Shown here in pieces: positions 18,077 through 26,483 of a DNA stretch of 64,000 nt (position 1 is its first letter; the number at the start of each line of letters is the position of its first letter). This stretch comes from an uncultured Parolsenella sp. (GTDB lineage Bacteria > Actinomycetota > Coriobacteriia > Coriobacteriales > Atopobiaceae). The notes beneath the pieces are model-generated. The model saw nothing but the letters and a program-made list of their open reading frames with translations. It searched no databases and was not told the origin of the DNA. The stretch covers positions 167,453 to 231,452 of the forward strand of contig NZ_CAKUIH010000001.1 of the NCBI RefSeq assembly GCF_934660935.1. Reading direction: 5' to 3'. A program made the position numbers and the translations under genes.

Positions 18077-18373
18077 CTAGCCAAGAACCTCGACGTCGAC
18101 AGACGTGCCAACACGCTGTCCAAGGGCACGAGCAATGGTTCGAATGGCCTTGATCTGACGACCGTGCCGGCCAATGACCTTGCCGGCATCATCTGCTGCG
18201 CACTCGATTTCGATGAGCGTGCCGTCCTCACGGTCGGTAACGTCAAGAGAAACCGCGTCCTCGTCATCGACGAGACCGCAAACGATGAGCTCGACAAGAT
18301 CGGCGATGCGGTCGCTCGGCAGCTCCTCAGAGGCCGCCTGGGCCTCCTCGAACGGCTGAGTCTCGGCATCCAT
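18077..18373 (-). CDS. khpA: KH-domain RNA-binding protein KhpA
   Basis: KhpA is a small KH protein that binds RNA, often with KhpB, and affects cell division and elongation in Gram-positives. The 98-residue product has the core LVELIVCGLVDD, then GKVIGRHGRQIKAIRTI, which contains the GxxG loop (GRHG), and RVGTSVDVEVLG. Compared with typical 76-80-residue homologues it has about 20 extra acidic N-terminal residues. It lies between rpsP and rimM, its usual place in Gram-positives. Confidence 0.92.
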   Translation of the reverse strand: MDAETQPFEEAQAASEELPSDRIADLVELIVCGLVDDEDAVSLDVTDREDGTLIEIECAADDAGKVIGRHGRQIKAIRTIARALGQRVGTSVDVEVLG

Positions 18374-18375
18374 GG

Positions 18376-18732
18376 CTACTCGGCGTTCTCGGCCTCAGCG
18401 GCAGCAGCAGCCTCAGCGGCGGCCTCGGCGGCAGCGGCGTCCTTGGCGATCTGCTTCTTGGACTTCTTGACCTTCTTCTCAGGGGCAACGTCGCCGGCGC
18501 GAACGATGTCGATGAGGTGGGCGACGGCGCTGGAGGGCTGGGCACCCTTGGCAACCCACTCGTCGATCTTCTCAAGATCGAGGGTGATGGTCTTCGGGGT
18601 GGTCAGCGGGTTGAAGCGGCCGACCTCCTCGATGTGACGGCCGTCACGCGGCATGCGGCTATCGGCGACGACGACACGGTAGTACGGGCGCTTCTTGGCA
18701 CCGAAACGGGCCAGGCGGATCTTGACTGCCAA
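18376..18732 (-). CDS. rpsP: 30S ribosomal protein S16
   Basis: S16 is an early-assembly small-subunit protein. The product of 118 residues begins AVKIRLARFGAKKRPYYRVVVAD and contains SRMPRDGRHIEEVGRFNP. The start is a TTG at 18732 with AAGGAGGAG six bases upstream. After the conserved 80-85 residues there is a lysine patch and an alanine/glutamate-rich tail not present in short S16 proteins. Confidence 0.97.
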   Translation of the reverse strand: MAVKIRLARFGAKKRPYYRVVVADSRMPRDGRHIEEVGRFNPLTTPKTITLDLEKIDEWVAKGAQPSSAVAHLIDIVRAGDVAPEKKVKKSKKQIAKDAAAAEAAAEAAAAAEAENAE

Positions 18733-18917
18733 AGGTAACTCCTCCTTACGTGCGACGCGAGCAGAGTTGGCGTGGCGTCGCAAAACCAAACAAGCGGTTT
18801 CTGATAATACGACAAAGTGCAGGAAGTTTGTAGTGGAATCATGGGTTTTAGGCAACCGGGCGCCGTCTGGCCCCCATCGAAGGCGATACGTGAGGATTGC
18901 GTGACGCTCGCCAGGCT

Positions 18918-18958
18918 TTCAGGAAGCTTCAGGCTCGCTTCAGCCTCATTCATAGAAT
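18918..18958 (+). promoter_or_regulatory. direct-repeat operator and promoter of the two-component operon
   Basis: Four TTCAG-like repeats are evenly spaced by 10-11 bases: TTCAGG (18918), TTCAGG (18928), TTCAGC (18939) and TTCATA (18949). They run into a TAGAAT -10 element (18953-18958). One-helical-turn direct repeats abutting the -10 are typical binding sites of OmpR/PhoB-family regulators, so autoregulation by the adjacent response regulator is likely. The start codon lies 25 bases past the -10. Confidence 0.7.
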
Positions 18959-18983
18959 GAGTCTAATTGCGAAAGGGGCCAGA

Positions 18984-19661
18984 ATGAACATCCTTGTTGT
19001 GGAAGACGAGAGAAACCTCGCAGACGCCATCTGCCATATTCTCGAAGGCGACGGCTATCACACTGACGCCGCCTATGACGGCAGGAGCGGCCTGACCTAC
19101 GCTCGAAGCGGCAACTACGACGCCGCGATTCTTGACGTCATGCTTCCTGGGCTCGATGGATTCGGGATCGTCAAGGAACTCCGCAGCGAAGGCAATTCCC
19201 TGCCCATCATGATGCTGACAGCAAGGACCTCGACCACCGATAAGGTCGACGGCCTCAATCTTGGTGCCGATGACTATATGACGAAGCCGTTCGAAACTGC
19301 GGAGTTACTCGCGCGCACGCGCGCCTTAACCCGTCGCCAGGGCGAAGTGATTATCAACGAGCTCACATTTGCTGACCTCAAACTAGACCTCAACACGCAC
19401 GAACTGTCTTCAAACGAACGCCACGTTCACCTTTCTCAAAAGGAATTCGAGGTAATGCGCCTGCTCATGAGCACGCCTGGCAGAATCGTGTCAAAGCAGG
19501 ATCTCCTCACGAGCGTATGGGGAACCGATGGCGAAACGAGCGAGAACTCCGTCGAAGCTTACGTGAGCTTCCTGAGAAAGAAGATCTCCCATGTAAAAAG
19601 CCCGGTTCAGATCACGACGCTCCGCATGCTTGGCTATAGACTTGAGGTCACGGAAGCCTAA
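18984..19661 (+). CDS. OmpR/PhoB-family response regulator
   Basis: A DNA-binding response regulator, partner of the downstream histidine kinase. The 225-residue product has a receiver domain (1-115) with the acidic pair E7/D8, phospho-acceptor D51 in ILDVMLPG, T79 and K101, then a winged-helix effector domain (about 128-225) with LSQKEFEVMRLLM and the VEAYVSFLRKKI recognition region. I chose the ATG at 18984 because GAAAGG precedes it and it matches the family N-terminus. The signal sensed is unknown. Confidence 0.94.
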   Translation: MNILVVEDERNLADAICHILEGDGYHTDAAYDGRSGLTYARSGNYDAAILDVMLPGLDGFGIVKELRSEGNSLPIMMLTARTSTTDKVDGLNLGADDYMTKPFETAELLARTRALTRRQGEVIINELTFADLKLDLNTHELSSNERHVHLSQKEFEVMRLLMSTPGRIVSKQDLLTSVWGTDGETSENSVEAYVSFLRKKISHVKSPVQITTLRMLGYRLEVTEA

Positions 19662-19768
19662 AACGGAGATAGCCTCGGCGAGTGTTCGATCGTGCGTCCC
19701 TGCACTTCTTGCCAAGCGCGGGCAACTGCGCAGAACGCTCCCAACGGGAGGAATCGATAGGATAGCCC

Positions 19769-21007
19769 ATGCCCATGCTAAAGCGGCTTCGCATACGTCT
19801 CGTCGCTATCATTGTTGGCCTCGTGGGGGCGGTATTCCTATGCATGGTAGCCCTCACGTATATGAGCTCGGAAGCCTCCCTGAATACGCTTGTGGATCAT
19901 TCGCTCGCGGGCGCCCTGCAAGAGCGCACCGGTTTTGATGCCGGAGCTGGATCCAATGAGCCGATGGGCATGGACCGACTTCCCGTCATCTGGGTTGACA
20001 TAGCATCGGGCGGCCTCGTTCTGGGAACCAATCAGGAGCAGGTGTCGATTGACGCGGACCTACTCAGGGAAACTGTCGCCAACGCTTTGGAATCTGGCCA
20101 AACATCCGGCAAGGACAAAACCAACCACATAAGCTGGCGAATGAACTCCTCCAAATTCGGATGGAGAATCGCCATCGCAGACACCTCGAGCGTTGACGCG
20201 GAGATTTCGAGCCAGCTCGTAAGGTCTCTCGAGCTAGGGGCTGGAGGCATCGTCGCAATCGTTCTCATAGCCTTACTCCTTTCGCGCTGGGCACTTAAAC
20301 CCGTAGAGCGCGCCTGGGAGCAGCAGAGACAATTCGTCGCGGACGCATCCCACGAGCTCAAAACGCCGCTGGCGGTTATCCTGGCGAACACCCAAATCCT
20401 CAAGAGCGACGAGTCAAAAATCCCAGAAGAGTCTCGGCGCTGGATAGAGGGGGCGTCAGACGAGGCGGAACGCATGCGCGGCCTCGTGGAAGAGCTTCTC
20501 GAACTCGCAAGAACCGAAAACGGCACAAGCAATGCAAGGGCGAATGCCCCCGTCGACCTAAGTTCGCTTGTCGAGGGGGATGCCCTGCAATTCGATGCCG
20601 TCGCCTACGAACGCGGCTGCGAAATCGAAACGAATGTCGTCGACGGCATTTCGGTCCTGGGAGACCAAGATCAACTCGACCGCCTGCTAAAGACGCTCAT
20701 CGACAACGCTTGCAAATATGCGGCACGCGGCACCCGGATCAAAGTAACGCTTGAAAAGAACGGCTCGCATGCCCTCTTTATCGCGACGAACGAAGGCGAG
20801 CCCATTCCCGAAGAAGACCTGCCCCGCGTATTCGACCGCTTCTGGCGATCAGACAAAGCCCGCGCGAGGTCAACGGGAGGGTATGGCCTTGGCCTGGCAA
20901 TCGCGAAGGGCATTGCGGAGTCACATGGTGGCAAAATATGGGCGACGAGCGACGACGTACAAGGCACGAGCTTCTATGTGAAGCTGCCGATTAACGAAAG
21001 GGCCTGA
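19769..21007 (+). CDS. sensor histidine kinase
   Basis: The kinase of the two-component pair. The 412-residue product has two membrane segments (about 8-30 and 156-173) flanking an extracytoplasmic domain of about 125 residues, then the dimerisation/phospho-acceptor helix with H195 in DASHELKTP, the N box at N313 (LIDNACKYA) and the G box GYGLGLAIAKG. Only about 18 residues separate the second membrane helix from the H box, so there is no room for a full HAMP domain. A gap of 107 bases follows the regulator, and dinB starts one base after its stop. Confidence 0.93.
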   Translation: MPMLKRLRIRLVAIIVGLVGAVFLCMVALTYMSSEASLNTLVDHSLAGALQERTGFDAGAGSNEPMGMDRLPVIWVDIASGGLVLGTNQEQVSIDADLLRETVANALESGQTSGKDKTNHISWRMNSSKFGWRIAIADTSSVDAEISSQLVRSLELGAGGIVAIVLIALLLSRWALKPVERAWEQQRQFVADASHELKTPLAVILANTQILKSDESKIPEESRRWIEGASDEAERMRGLVEELLELARTENGTSNARANAPVDLSSLVEGDALQFDAVAYERGCEIETNVVDGISVLGDQDQLDRLLKTLIDNACKYAARGTRIKVTLEKNGSHALFIATNEGEPIPEEDLPRVFDRFWRSDKARARSTGGYGLGLAIAKGIAESHGGKIWATSDDVQGTSFYVKLPINERA

Positions 21008-21008
21008 T

Positions 21009-22271
21009 ATGGAGCCTGCCGCAAAAGCCCTCTCAGTCCCCTGGAACGGCCCCGCGATTGGCCTCCTCGACCTTGACGCCTTCTTTGCGAGTGTGGAACA
21101 GCTTGACCATCCCGAATGGCGGGGCAAGCCCGTCATCGTAGGCGGCGACGCCGATCGCCGTGGGGTGGTTTCGACGGCCTCATACGAGGCAAGGCAATAT
21201 GGCGTTCATTCTGCCATGCCCGCGGCGACAGCACGGCGCCTCTGCCCAAACGCCATTTGGACGCACGGAAGTTTCTCGCGATATCGCGAGGTCAGCAATC
21301 TCGTCATGGATATCCTCGTGGACGAGACTCCGTTGGTGGAGCAAGTCTCGATCGACGAGGCGTTCTTCGACATAACGCCAGGACGCTATTCCAAGGAAAG
21401 CCCCATCGACATCTGTAGGCGCATTCAGAAGCGCGTGGCCTCCCTTGGAGTCACGTGCTCCATAGGCATAGGTGTCTGCAAGACCGTGGCAAAAATAGCC
21501 TCGGAAATGGAGAAGCCCCGGGGACTCACCGTTGTGCTTCCAGGTACGGAGGCGGGATTCCTCGCTCCCCTACCCGTGCGTTCAATGAGCGGAATTGGCC
21601 CATCGGGCGAGGCGAAGCTCATCCGCATGGGAATCAAGACACTTGGCCAGCTCGCCGTCGCAGACCCCTCTCTGCTCGAACGGGAGCTCGGATCTCTGGG
21701 AGTAACGCTCCGCGAGCGTGCCGCGGGAGCCGAACGCTCCCGAGTTGGCGAACGCGCTGTTGAAGAAGACCCCAAGTCCATCTCGAACGAAAGGACCTTC
21801 GCAGCAGACCTGACGAGGGAGGATGAGATCCTTCCCTCACTCGACGCACTTTGCGCAATGGTGGCAAGGAGGCTGAGAAGAAAGGGCCTCGCGGGCTCAA
21901 CCCTCACGGTTAAGATCAAGAATACTGCCCTAAGCTCGCGCTCCGCCCAGTCGAAGCTATCGGAGCCGACGGATGACGAAAGCGCAATGTCTCCCGTCGC
22001 ACGAGAACTGCTAGAGCAGCTCTGGAGCGAAGGCGACCCCGTTCGCCTCCTGGGGGTGGGCATGTCCAACTTCATGGAACAGGGCCCCCGACAGCTTGAC
22101 CTGTTCGAGGACCCTGAGGTTGAGCGCCGCAAGTCTGCGATGCGGAAGCTCCACGAGGCAACGGACGCTCTCAAAGAGCGATTTGGCGACGAAGCGGTGG
22201 CCTTTGGAAGAGAAATGAAACTCAAAGGAGCCACAACGAACACGCAGCCCCAGCACAAAGAGGTTGACTAG
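21009..22271 (+). CDS. dinB: DNA polymerase IV (Y family)
   Basis: Pol IV is an error-prone translesion polymerase. The 420-residue product has the catalytic LLDLDAFFASVEQ near residue 20, ASYEARQYGVHSAMP, the VSIDEAFFDIT carboxylate motif and the KTVAKIASEMEKPRG segment. The C-terminus ends near LDLFEDPEVERRK, a possible clamp-binding region. It begins one base after the kinase stop, so it may be co-regulated with the two-component system. Its last four bases overlap the convergent rsfS end. Confidence 0.95.
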   Translation: MEPAAKALSVPWNGPAIGLLDLDAFFASVEQLDHPEWRGKPVIVGGDADRRGVVSTASYEARQYGVHSAMPAATARRLCPNAIWTHGSFSRYREVSNLVMDILVDETPLVEQVSIDEAFFDITPGRYSKESPIDICRRIQKRVASLGVTCSIGIGVCKTVAKIASEMEKPRGLTVVLPGTEAGFLAPLPVRSMSGIGPSGEAKLIRMGIKTLGQLAVADPSLLERELGSLGVTLRERAAGAERSRVGERAVEEDPKSISNERTFAADLTREDEILPSLDALCAMVARRLRRKGLAGSTLTVKIKNTALSSRSAQSKLSEPTDDESAMSPVARELLEQLWSEGDPVRLLGVGMSNFMEQGPRQLDLFEDPEVERRKSAMRKLHEATDALKERFGDEAVAFGREMKLKGATTNTQPQHKEVD

Positions 22272-22633
22272 TCCTCCAAGGCGAGTTCAAAGCGCGGCGC
22301 ATCTCCCCAAAGATGCTCGATACGGTAATAGTCCCTTGCCTCGGGAGAGAAGACGTGCACGATAACCGTGCCGTAGTCCATAAGAATCCAGCGGCCATCG
22401 GCCCTTCCCTCGATTGAGATGGGACTAAGGCCAAAGGCGGCGCGAATGCGCTCCTCGACCTCGTCGACTACGGAGTCCGCAAGACGGGCGTTTGCACCGG
22501 TGCAGATGACGACGGCATCGCATACGTCAGAGATGCCGACAAGATCGATGGCAACGATGTCATCGGCCTTCTTCGCGTCGGCGGCGGAAACTGCGACAGT
22601 AACGAGGTCGTGTGAATCAAAGTCAGTCGACAT
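22268..22633 (-). CDS. rsfS: ribosomal silencing factor RsfS
   Basis: RsfS binds L14 and blocks subunit joining under nutrient limitation. The 121-residue product shows KKADDIVAIDLVGISDVCDAVVICTG and the diagnostic EGRADGRWILMDYGTVIVHVF. The ATG at 22633 has AAAGGAG upstream. It completes the common nadD-yqeK-rsfS series. Confidence 0.95.
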   Translation of the reverse strand: MSTDFDSHDLVTVAVSAADAKKADDIVAIDLVGISDVCDAVVICTGANARLADSVVDEVEERIRAAFGLSPISIEGRADGRWILMDYGTVIVHVFSPEARDYYRIEHLWGDAPRFELALED

Positions 22634-22642
22634 GAATCTCCT

Positions 22643-23317
22643 TTAGTTGGCTGCGCGCGAAAGCACGAGCTCGTTGTAGATGTTGAGAGTTCCAGGATAG
22701 AGGTAGCGCCTCGTGTCTATGACGTAGGAGACTCCGTCTGCGAAGCTCTCCCAGAAAAGATCAGGAAGGGATGTCGAACCCGCATGACTTCGCTGCGAGG
22801 CTATCGCGGGGGCGTTCTTGCGGAACGGCTCTATGCCATCAGCGACGAAAATGAGCATGTCGAGGGGGCTCATATGCGAGTCTCCAAGCGTATGACGCTC
22901 GATTGCCTGCAAAACCTCACTCGTGAGTTCAGGGAAGATGCCGGGAAGCTCTCGAGCGGCGACCATTCCGTGCAGAACCGGTTCGACAAGCGAATAGTCA
23001 ACGCCAAGGTCAATTCCGAGGGCAGAGGCCCTATCCAAGAGCTCATTCTTCGGAAGTCCCTTAGACCAGTCATGGAGAATGCCGGCCACTCTGGCCGAAT
23101 ACGGGTCGATGCCATAGGCGATAGCGAGCCGTTCGGCGACAAGACCTACCGAGAGAGAATGCGAGAAGCGCTTGGGCTTCTTTTCGAGTTGCTTCGCAAG
23201 CGCCGCCTCGTAGCTGTCGATGGCGACGACCTCGGCATCACTGTACGCCGGAAGCTTCTTTGGGAGCCAGGAAACGTCCAGACCTTTCCATAGCTTGCAG
23301 TCGTTCTTCTTGCTCAT
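22643..23317 (-). CDS. yqeK: YqeK-family HD-domain hydrolase
   Basis: YqeK enzymes hydrolyse symmetrical diadenosine tetraphosphate. The 224-residue product has the HD-domain histidines in KRFSHSLSVG, the HD pair in AGILHDWSKGLP, and later VEPVLHGMVAA and ERHTLGDSHMS. About 35 extra residues precede the domain. Its ATG overlaps the nadD stop as ATGA. Confidence 0.9.
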   Translation of the reverse strand: MSKKNDCKLWKGLDVSWLPKKLPAYSDAEVVAIDSYEAALAKQLEKKPKRFSHSLSVGLVAERLAIAYGIDPYSARVAGILHDWSKGLPKNELLDRASALGIDLGVDYSLVEPVLHGMVAARELPGIFPELTSEVLQAIERHTLGDSHMSPLDMLIFVADGIEPFRKNAPAIASQRSHAGSTSLPDLFWESFADGVSYVIDTRRYLYPGTLNIYNELVLSRAAN

Positions 23318-24069
23318 GCGCCCTCCGTGCTCATGCCACCCATGAGACCCAAGGCATCAGGTGCCACGTATGGTGCTCGCGCCGCGTCATACAGGTGGCG
23401 CTTTTCGATATAGCCGACGACGGAATCACTCGTCAGGTAGCGAAGCGACTGGCCCGCCGCAACTCGAGCGCGAAGATCGCTCGAAGAAATCGCAAGCGCT
23501 GGAACCTCAAGATAATGCACCAGGAAGCGGATCCCGGATTTCGCGAGGCTCGCCCTCGCGTGCTCGAGATCATAACCAGGGCGAGTAGCGCCGACCAAAT
23601 GCGCAAGGGACGCGATGCGATCGGCATCATGCCAGCTCAGGATGTCACTGATGGCATCCGCGCCCGTGATGAAATAGATCTCCACGTTATTGGGATAGTG
23701 ATTCCTCAATAGCTCCAGAGTATCTACGGTGTAGGTAATGCCGGGCCTATCAACCTCAAGTCTGCTCACGAGAAAGCGAGGATTATCCGCAGTTGCAAGC
23801 AGCGTCATGGCGTGACGATCCTCCGCGCTCGAAACATGCCTGTCTTGCTTAAACGCAGGACTTCCGGCTGGCACGAACACGACGAGGTCGAGGTTGAGGT
23901 CATGGGCCGCCTGCTCGGCGGCGACAAGGTGCCCATTGTGGATGGGATCGAACGTACCGCCCATAACGCCAAGGCGATACGTGCGCGAGGAATCCCTCCC
24001 CAGCGCAGGAAGATCCGAGACAAGCTTGGCGGCAACATCACCAGGAAGAGCTTCCTTGCCTGCAGACAT
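23314..24069 (-). CDS. nadD: nicotinate-nucleotide adenylyltransferase
   Basis: NadD adenylates nicotinate mononucleotide in NAD synthesis. The 251-residue product has the nucleotidyltransferase GGTFDPIHNGHL motif and the C-terminal ISSSDLRARVAAG motif. The start is the ATG at 24069, overlapping the proA stop as TAATG; about 28 residues precede the core, slightly longer than usual. Confidence 0.95.
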   Translation of the reverse strand: MSAGKEALPGDVAAKLVSDLPALGRDSSRTYRLGVMGGTFDPIHNGHLVAAEQAAHDLNLDLVVFVPAGSPAFKQDRHVSSAEDRHAMTLLATADNPRFLVSRLEVDRPGITYTVDTLELLRNHYPNNVEIYFITGADAISDILSWHDADRIASLAHLVGATRPGYDLEHARASLAKSGIRFLVHYLEVPALAISSSDLRARVAAGQSLRYLTSDSVVGYIEKRHLYDAARAPYVAPDALGLMGGMSTEGA

Positions 24070-25340
24070 TAGGCACGCACCTGGCCATCGCCACGAAGTA
24101 GGCACTTGGTCGTCGTAAGGGCAAACGCTCCCATGGGGCCACGGGCATGCAGCTTTTGGGTCGAAATGCCAATCTCAGCGCCGAGGCCAAACATGCCACC
24201 GTCAGTGAAGCGCGTGCTGGCATTTACATAGACCGCAGCGGCATCAACGCGCGCGAGGAATGCCTCCGCCGCAGTAACGTCACGAGCCACGATGCACTCA
24301 GAGTGCTGAGTACCAAATCGATTGATGTGCTCGATTGCTGCGTCGAGATCGGGAACGACGTGAACGGCAAGATCGAGCGAATCGTACTCACGCGCCCAAT
24401 CATCCTCTGTGGCCGCAACGTACTCAGAGCTCTCACTAAGGCCATTCTCGACGCACGCGGCCAGAGCGGCCTCGTCACCATGAACCATGACGCCCCAATT
24501 GCGACAAGCACTCACGAGGCGCGGCAGGAACTCGCCCGCAACGTCCTCGTCGACAAGCACCGTCTCGATTGCATTGCAGACACCAGGCCTCTGGGTCTTT
24601 GCGTTTTCAATAATAGAAATCGCCATGTCAAGATCGGCGGAAGTGTGGACGTAGACGTGGCAATTGCCCTCGCCCGTCTGGATCACCGGGACGGTCGCCC
24701 GCTCAACGCAAGTGCGAATGAGTGAGTGACCGCCGCGCGGAATGAGGACGTCAACGAGCCCATTGGCATGCATAAGTTCACGCGTCTCGGCTCGATCCGA
24801 AGAGTCGATGATGCACGCACAGTCTCGAGGAAGTCCGGCGGACGCAATGCCATCGCGACAGGCCTGGGCAATAGCCTCGCAGGAATCATGAGCCGCGGAA
24901 CCGCCACGGAGGACCACGGCATTGCCAGAACGCAGCGCAAGACAGATGGCGTCGGCAGTGACGTTGGGCCTAGCCTCGTACACCATAGCGACGACGCCGA
25001 GGGGCACGCGAACCTGAGTGAGGCGAATGCCGGAGGCAAGCGTCCTGCCGCCAACAACCTCGCCGATAGGGTCAGCTTGGGAGGCAACTTCTCGCATGCC
25101 GGCAACAATGCCGTCGAGGCGAGCGTCATCAAGCATCAGGCGATCAAGCAGAGGGCCCGGCATGCCGGCTTTGCTACCACGTTCCATATCGCGGCCGTTG
25201 GCCTCGAGAATGGCGGACCTAGACTCGCTCACGGCATTTGCTGCTGCAAGAATCGCCTTGCTGCGCAGTGAGGCGCTTGCCTGGGCAAGCACGACGGAAG
25301 CGTCATGTGCGGCGCGGGCCTTATCGATTGCCTCGGACAT
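24069..25340 (-). CDS. proA: gamma-glutamyl phosphate reductase
   Basis: ProA reduces gamma-glutamyl phosphate to glutamate semialdehyde with NADPH in proline synthesis. The 423-residue product carries VPLGVVAMVYEARPNVT, LRGGSAAHDS, the LIPRGGHSLI segment and the catalytic cysteine in QRPGVCNAIETVLV. It directly follows proB and is coupled to nadD. Confidence 0.97.
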   Translation of the reverse strand: MSEAIDKARAAHDASVVLAQASASLRSKAILAAANAVSESRSAILEANGRDMERGSKAGMPGPLLDRLMLDDARLDGIVAGMREVASQADPIGEVVGGRTLASGIRLTQVRVPLGVVAMVYEARPNVTADAICLALRSGNAVVLRGGSAAHDSCEAIAQACRDGIASAGLPRDCACIIDSSDRAETRELMHANGLVDVLIPRGGHSLIRTCVERATVPVIQTGEGNCHVYVHTSADLDMAISIIENAKTQRPGVCNAIETVLVDEDVAGEFLPRLVSACRNWGVMVHGDEAALAACVENGLSESSEYVAATEDDWAREYDSLDLAVHVVPDLDAAIEHINRFGTQHSECIVARDVTAAEAFLARVDAAAVYVNASTRFTDGGMFGLGAEIGISTQKLHARGPMGAFALTTTKCLLRGDGQVRA

Positions 25341-25376
25341 ATCGTTCCCTTCAGTCGTACGCGCGTGAAATCGAGA

Positions 25377-26480
25377 TTAGAAGACGAGGAGCTCGTCCCT
25401 GTGGATGACGGGACAGTCGTCACGGTCGGGCCAAAAGCGCTTTATGACCTCAAGCCTGAGGCCGTGAATACGCCAAATGTCATCCGAGGAGTAACGCGTG
25501 ATGCCACGAGCGATGAGCTGACCCTTGGAATCGAGCACGTTGACGGTGTCTCCAGCGTCAAAGGTTCCATCGACCCCGGTAACGCCCACGGGAAGAAGCG
25601 AGGCGCCATCCCTCTCGAGCGCATACACAGCACCATCATCGACCGTAATAGAGCCACGAGAAAGGCCCGCAAGGCCAATCCAGAGCTTACGTGCCTGCTC
25701 ATGGCCCATGCTGGCCGGGCCCTCGAACCGAGTGTGGCGACCAGTCCCGGCGACAGCGGAAAGGAGCGCGCCCTCTTCCCTGCCCTTGCAGATAACCATG
25801 GGAATGCCGGCGGCTATCATCGCGCGGCCGGCTCGAATCTTAGTGGCCATGCCGCCGGTCCCGTAGCTCGAGCCAGCGCCGCCCGCCATCGCAACGATCT
25901 TCGAGCTGACACGCTCGACGCGATCGATGAGCTTGGCGTCAGGATGCGTGTCGGGGTTAGCGGTGTACAGGCCATCGATATCCGAAAGGATGACGTAAAG
26001 GTCCGCGTCGATAAGCGACGCGACGATGGCGCCAAGCATGTCGTTGTCACCAAAGGAGAACTCGCGAACGCTGACGGTATCATTCTCGTTCACGATGGGA
26101 ATGACGCCCAGGTCAAGGAGACGCTCGAAGGTGTTCCTCGCATTGAGATAACCCGTCCTATCCACCACGTCACCGCGGGTGAGAAGGACCTGCGCACACT
26201 TGATTCCGTCCTCGGCAAGAACCTCGGCATAGCGCTCGATGAGCTTCGTCTGGCCCGCGGCGGCACAGGCCTGAAGGGTCGGGATGTCTCCAGGACGCTC
26301 GGTAAAGCCAAGGAGGGAGCGCCCGACGGCGGCGGCGCCGCTCGAGACGAGAACGACTTGGTTACCCGCCCTGCGAAGCTCCCCCATCTGAGAGCAGAGG
26401 GAACGCACGAAGGCGAGATCAAGCTCGTTATCCGAGCCCATAAGGGTCGACGAGCCAACCTTAAATACGATCAGGGACAA
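25377..26480 (-). CDS. proB: glutamate 5-kinase
   Basis: ProB phosphorylates glutamate in the first step of proline synthesis and is normally feedback-inhibited by proline. The 367-residue product has an amino-acid-kinase domain (KVGSSTLMG, VSSGAAAVGR, NENDTVSVREFSFGDND, GTGGMATKI) and a C-terminal PUA domain (about 275-360). The start is a TTG at 26480 with GGAGGAG six bases upstream inside the obg 3' end. Confidence 0.96.
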   Translation of the reverse strand: MSLIVFKVGSSTLMGSDNELDLAFVRSLCSQMGELRRAGNQVVLVSSGAAAVGRSLLGFTERPGDIPTLQACAAAGQTKLIERYAEVLAEDGIKCAQVLLTRGDVVDRTGYLNARNTFERLLDLGVIPIVNENDTVSVREFSFGDNDMLGAIVASLIDADLYVILSDIDGLYTANPDTHPDAKLIDRVERVSSKIVAMAGGAGSSYGTGGMATKIRAGRAMIAAGIPMVICKGREEGALLSAVAGTGRHTRFEGPASMGHEQARKLWIGLAGLSRGSITVDDGAVYALERDGASLLPVGVTGVDGTFDAGDTVNVLDSKGQLIARGITRYSSDDIWRIHGLRLEVIKRFWPDRDDCPVIHRDELLVF

Positions 26481-26483
26481 GGA

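Noticed and set aside
21009..21020. Twelve bases at the dinB start identical to part of the nrdD-upstream hairpin arm
   Set aside because: The match covers only 12 bases and part of one arm, overlaps a start codon, and lacks the palindrome; chance is the simplest explanation.
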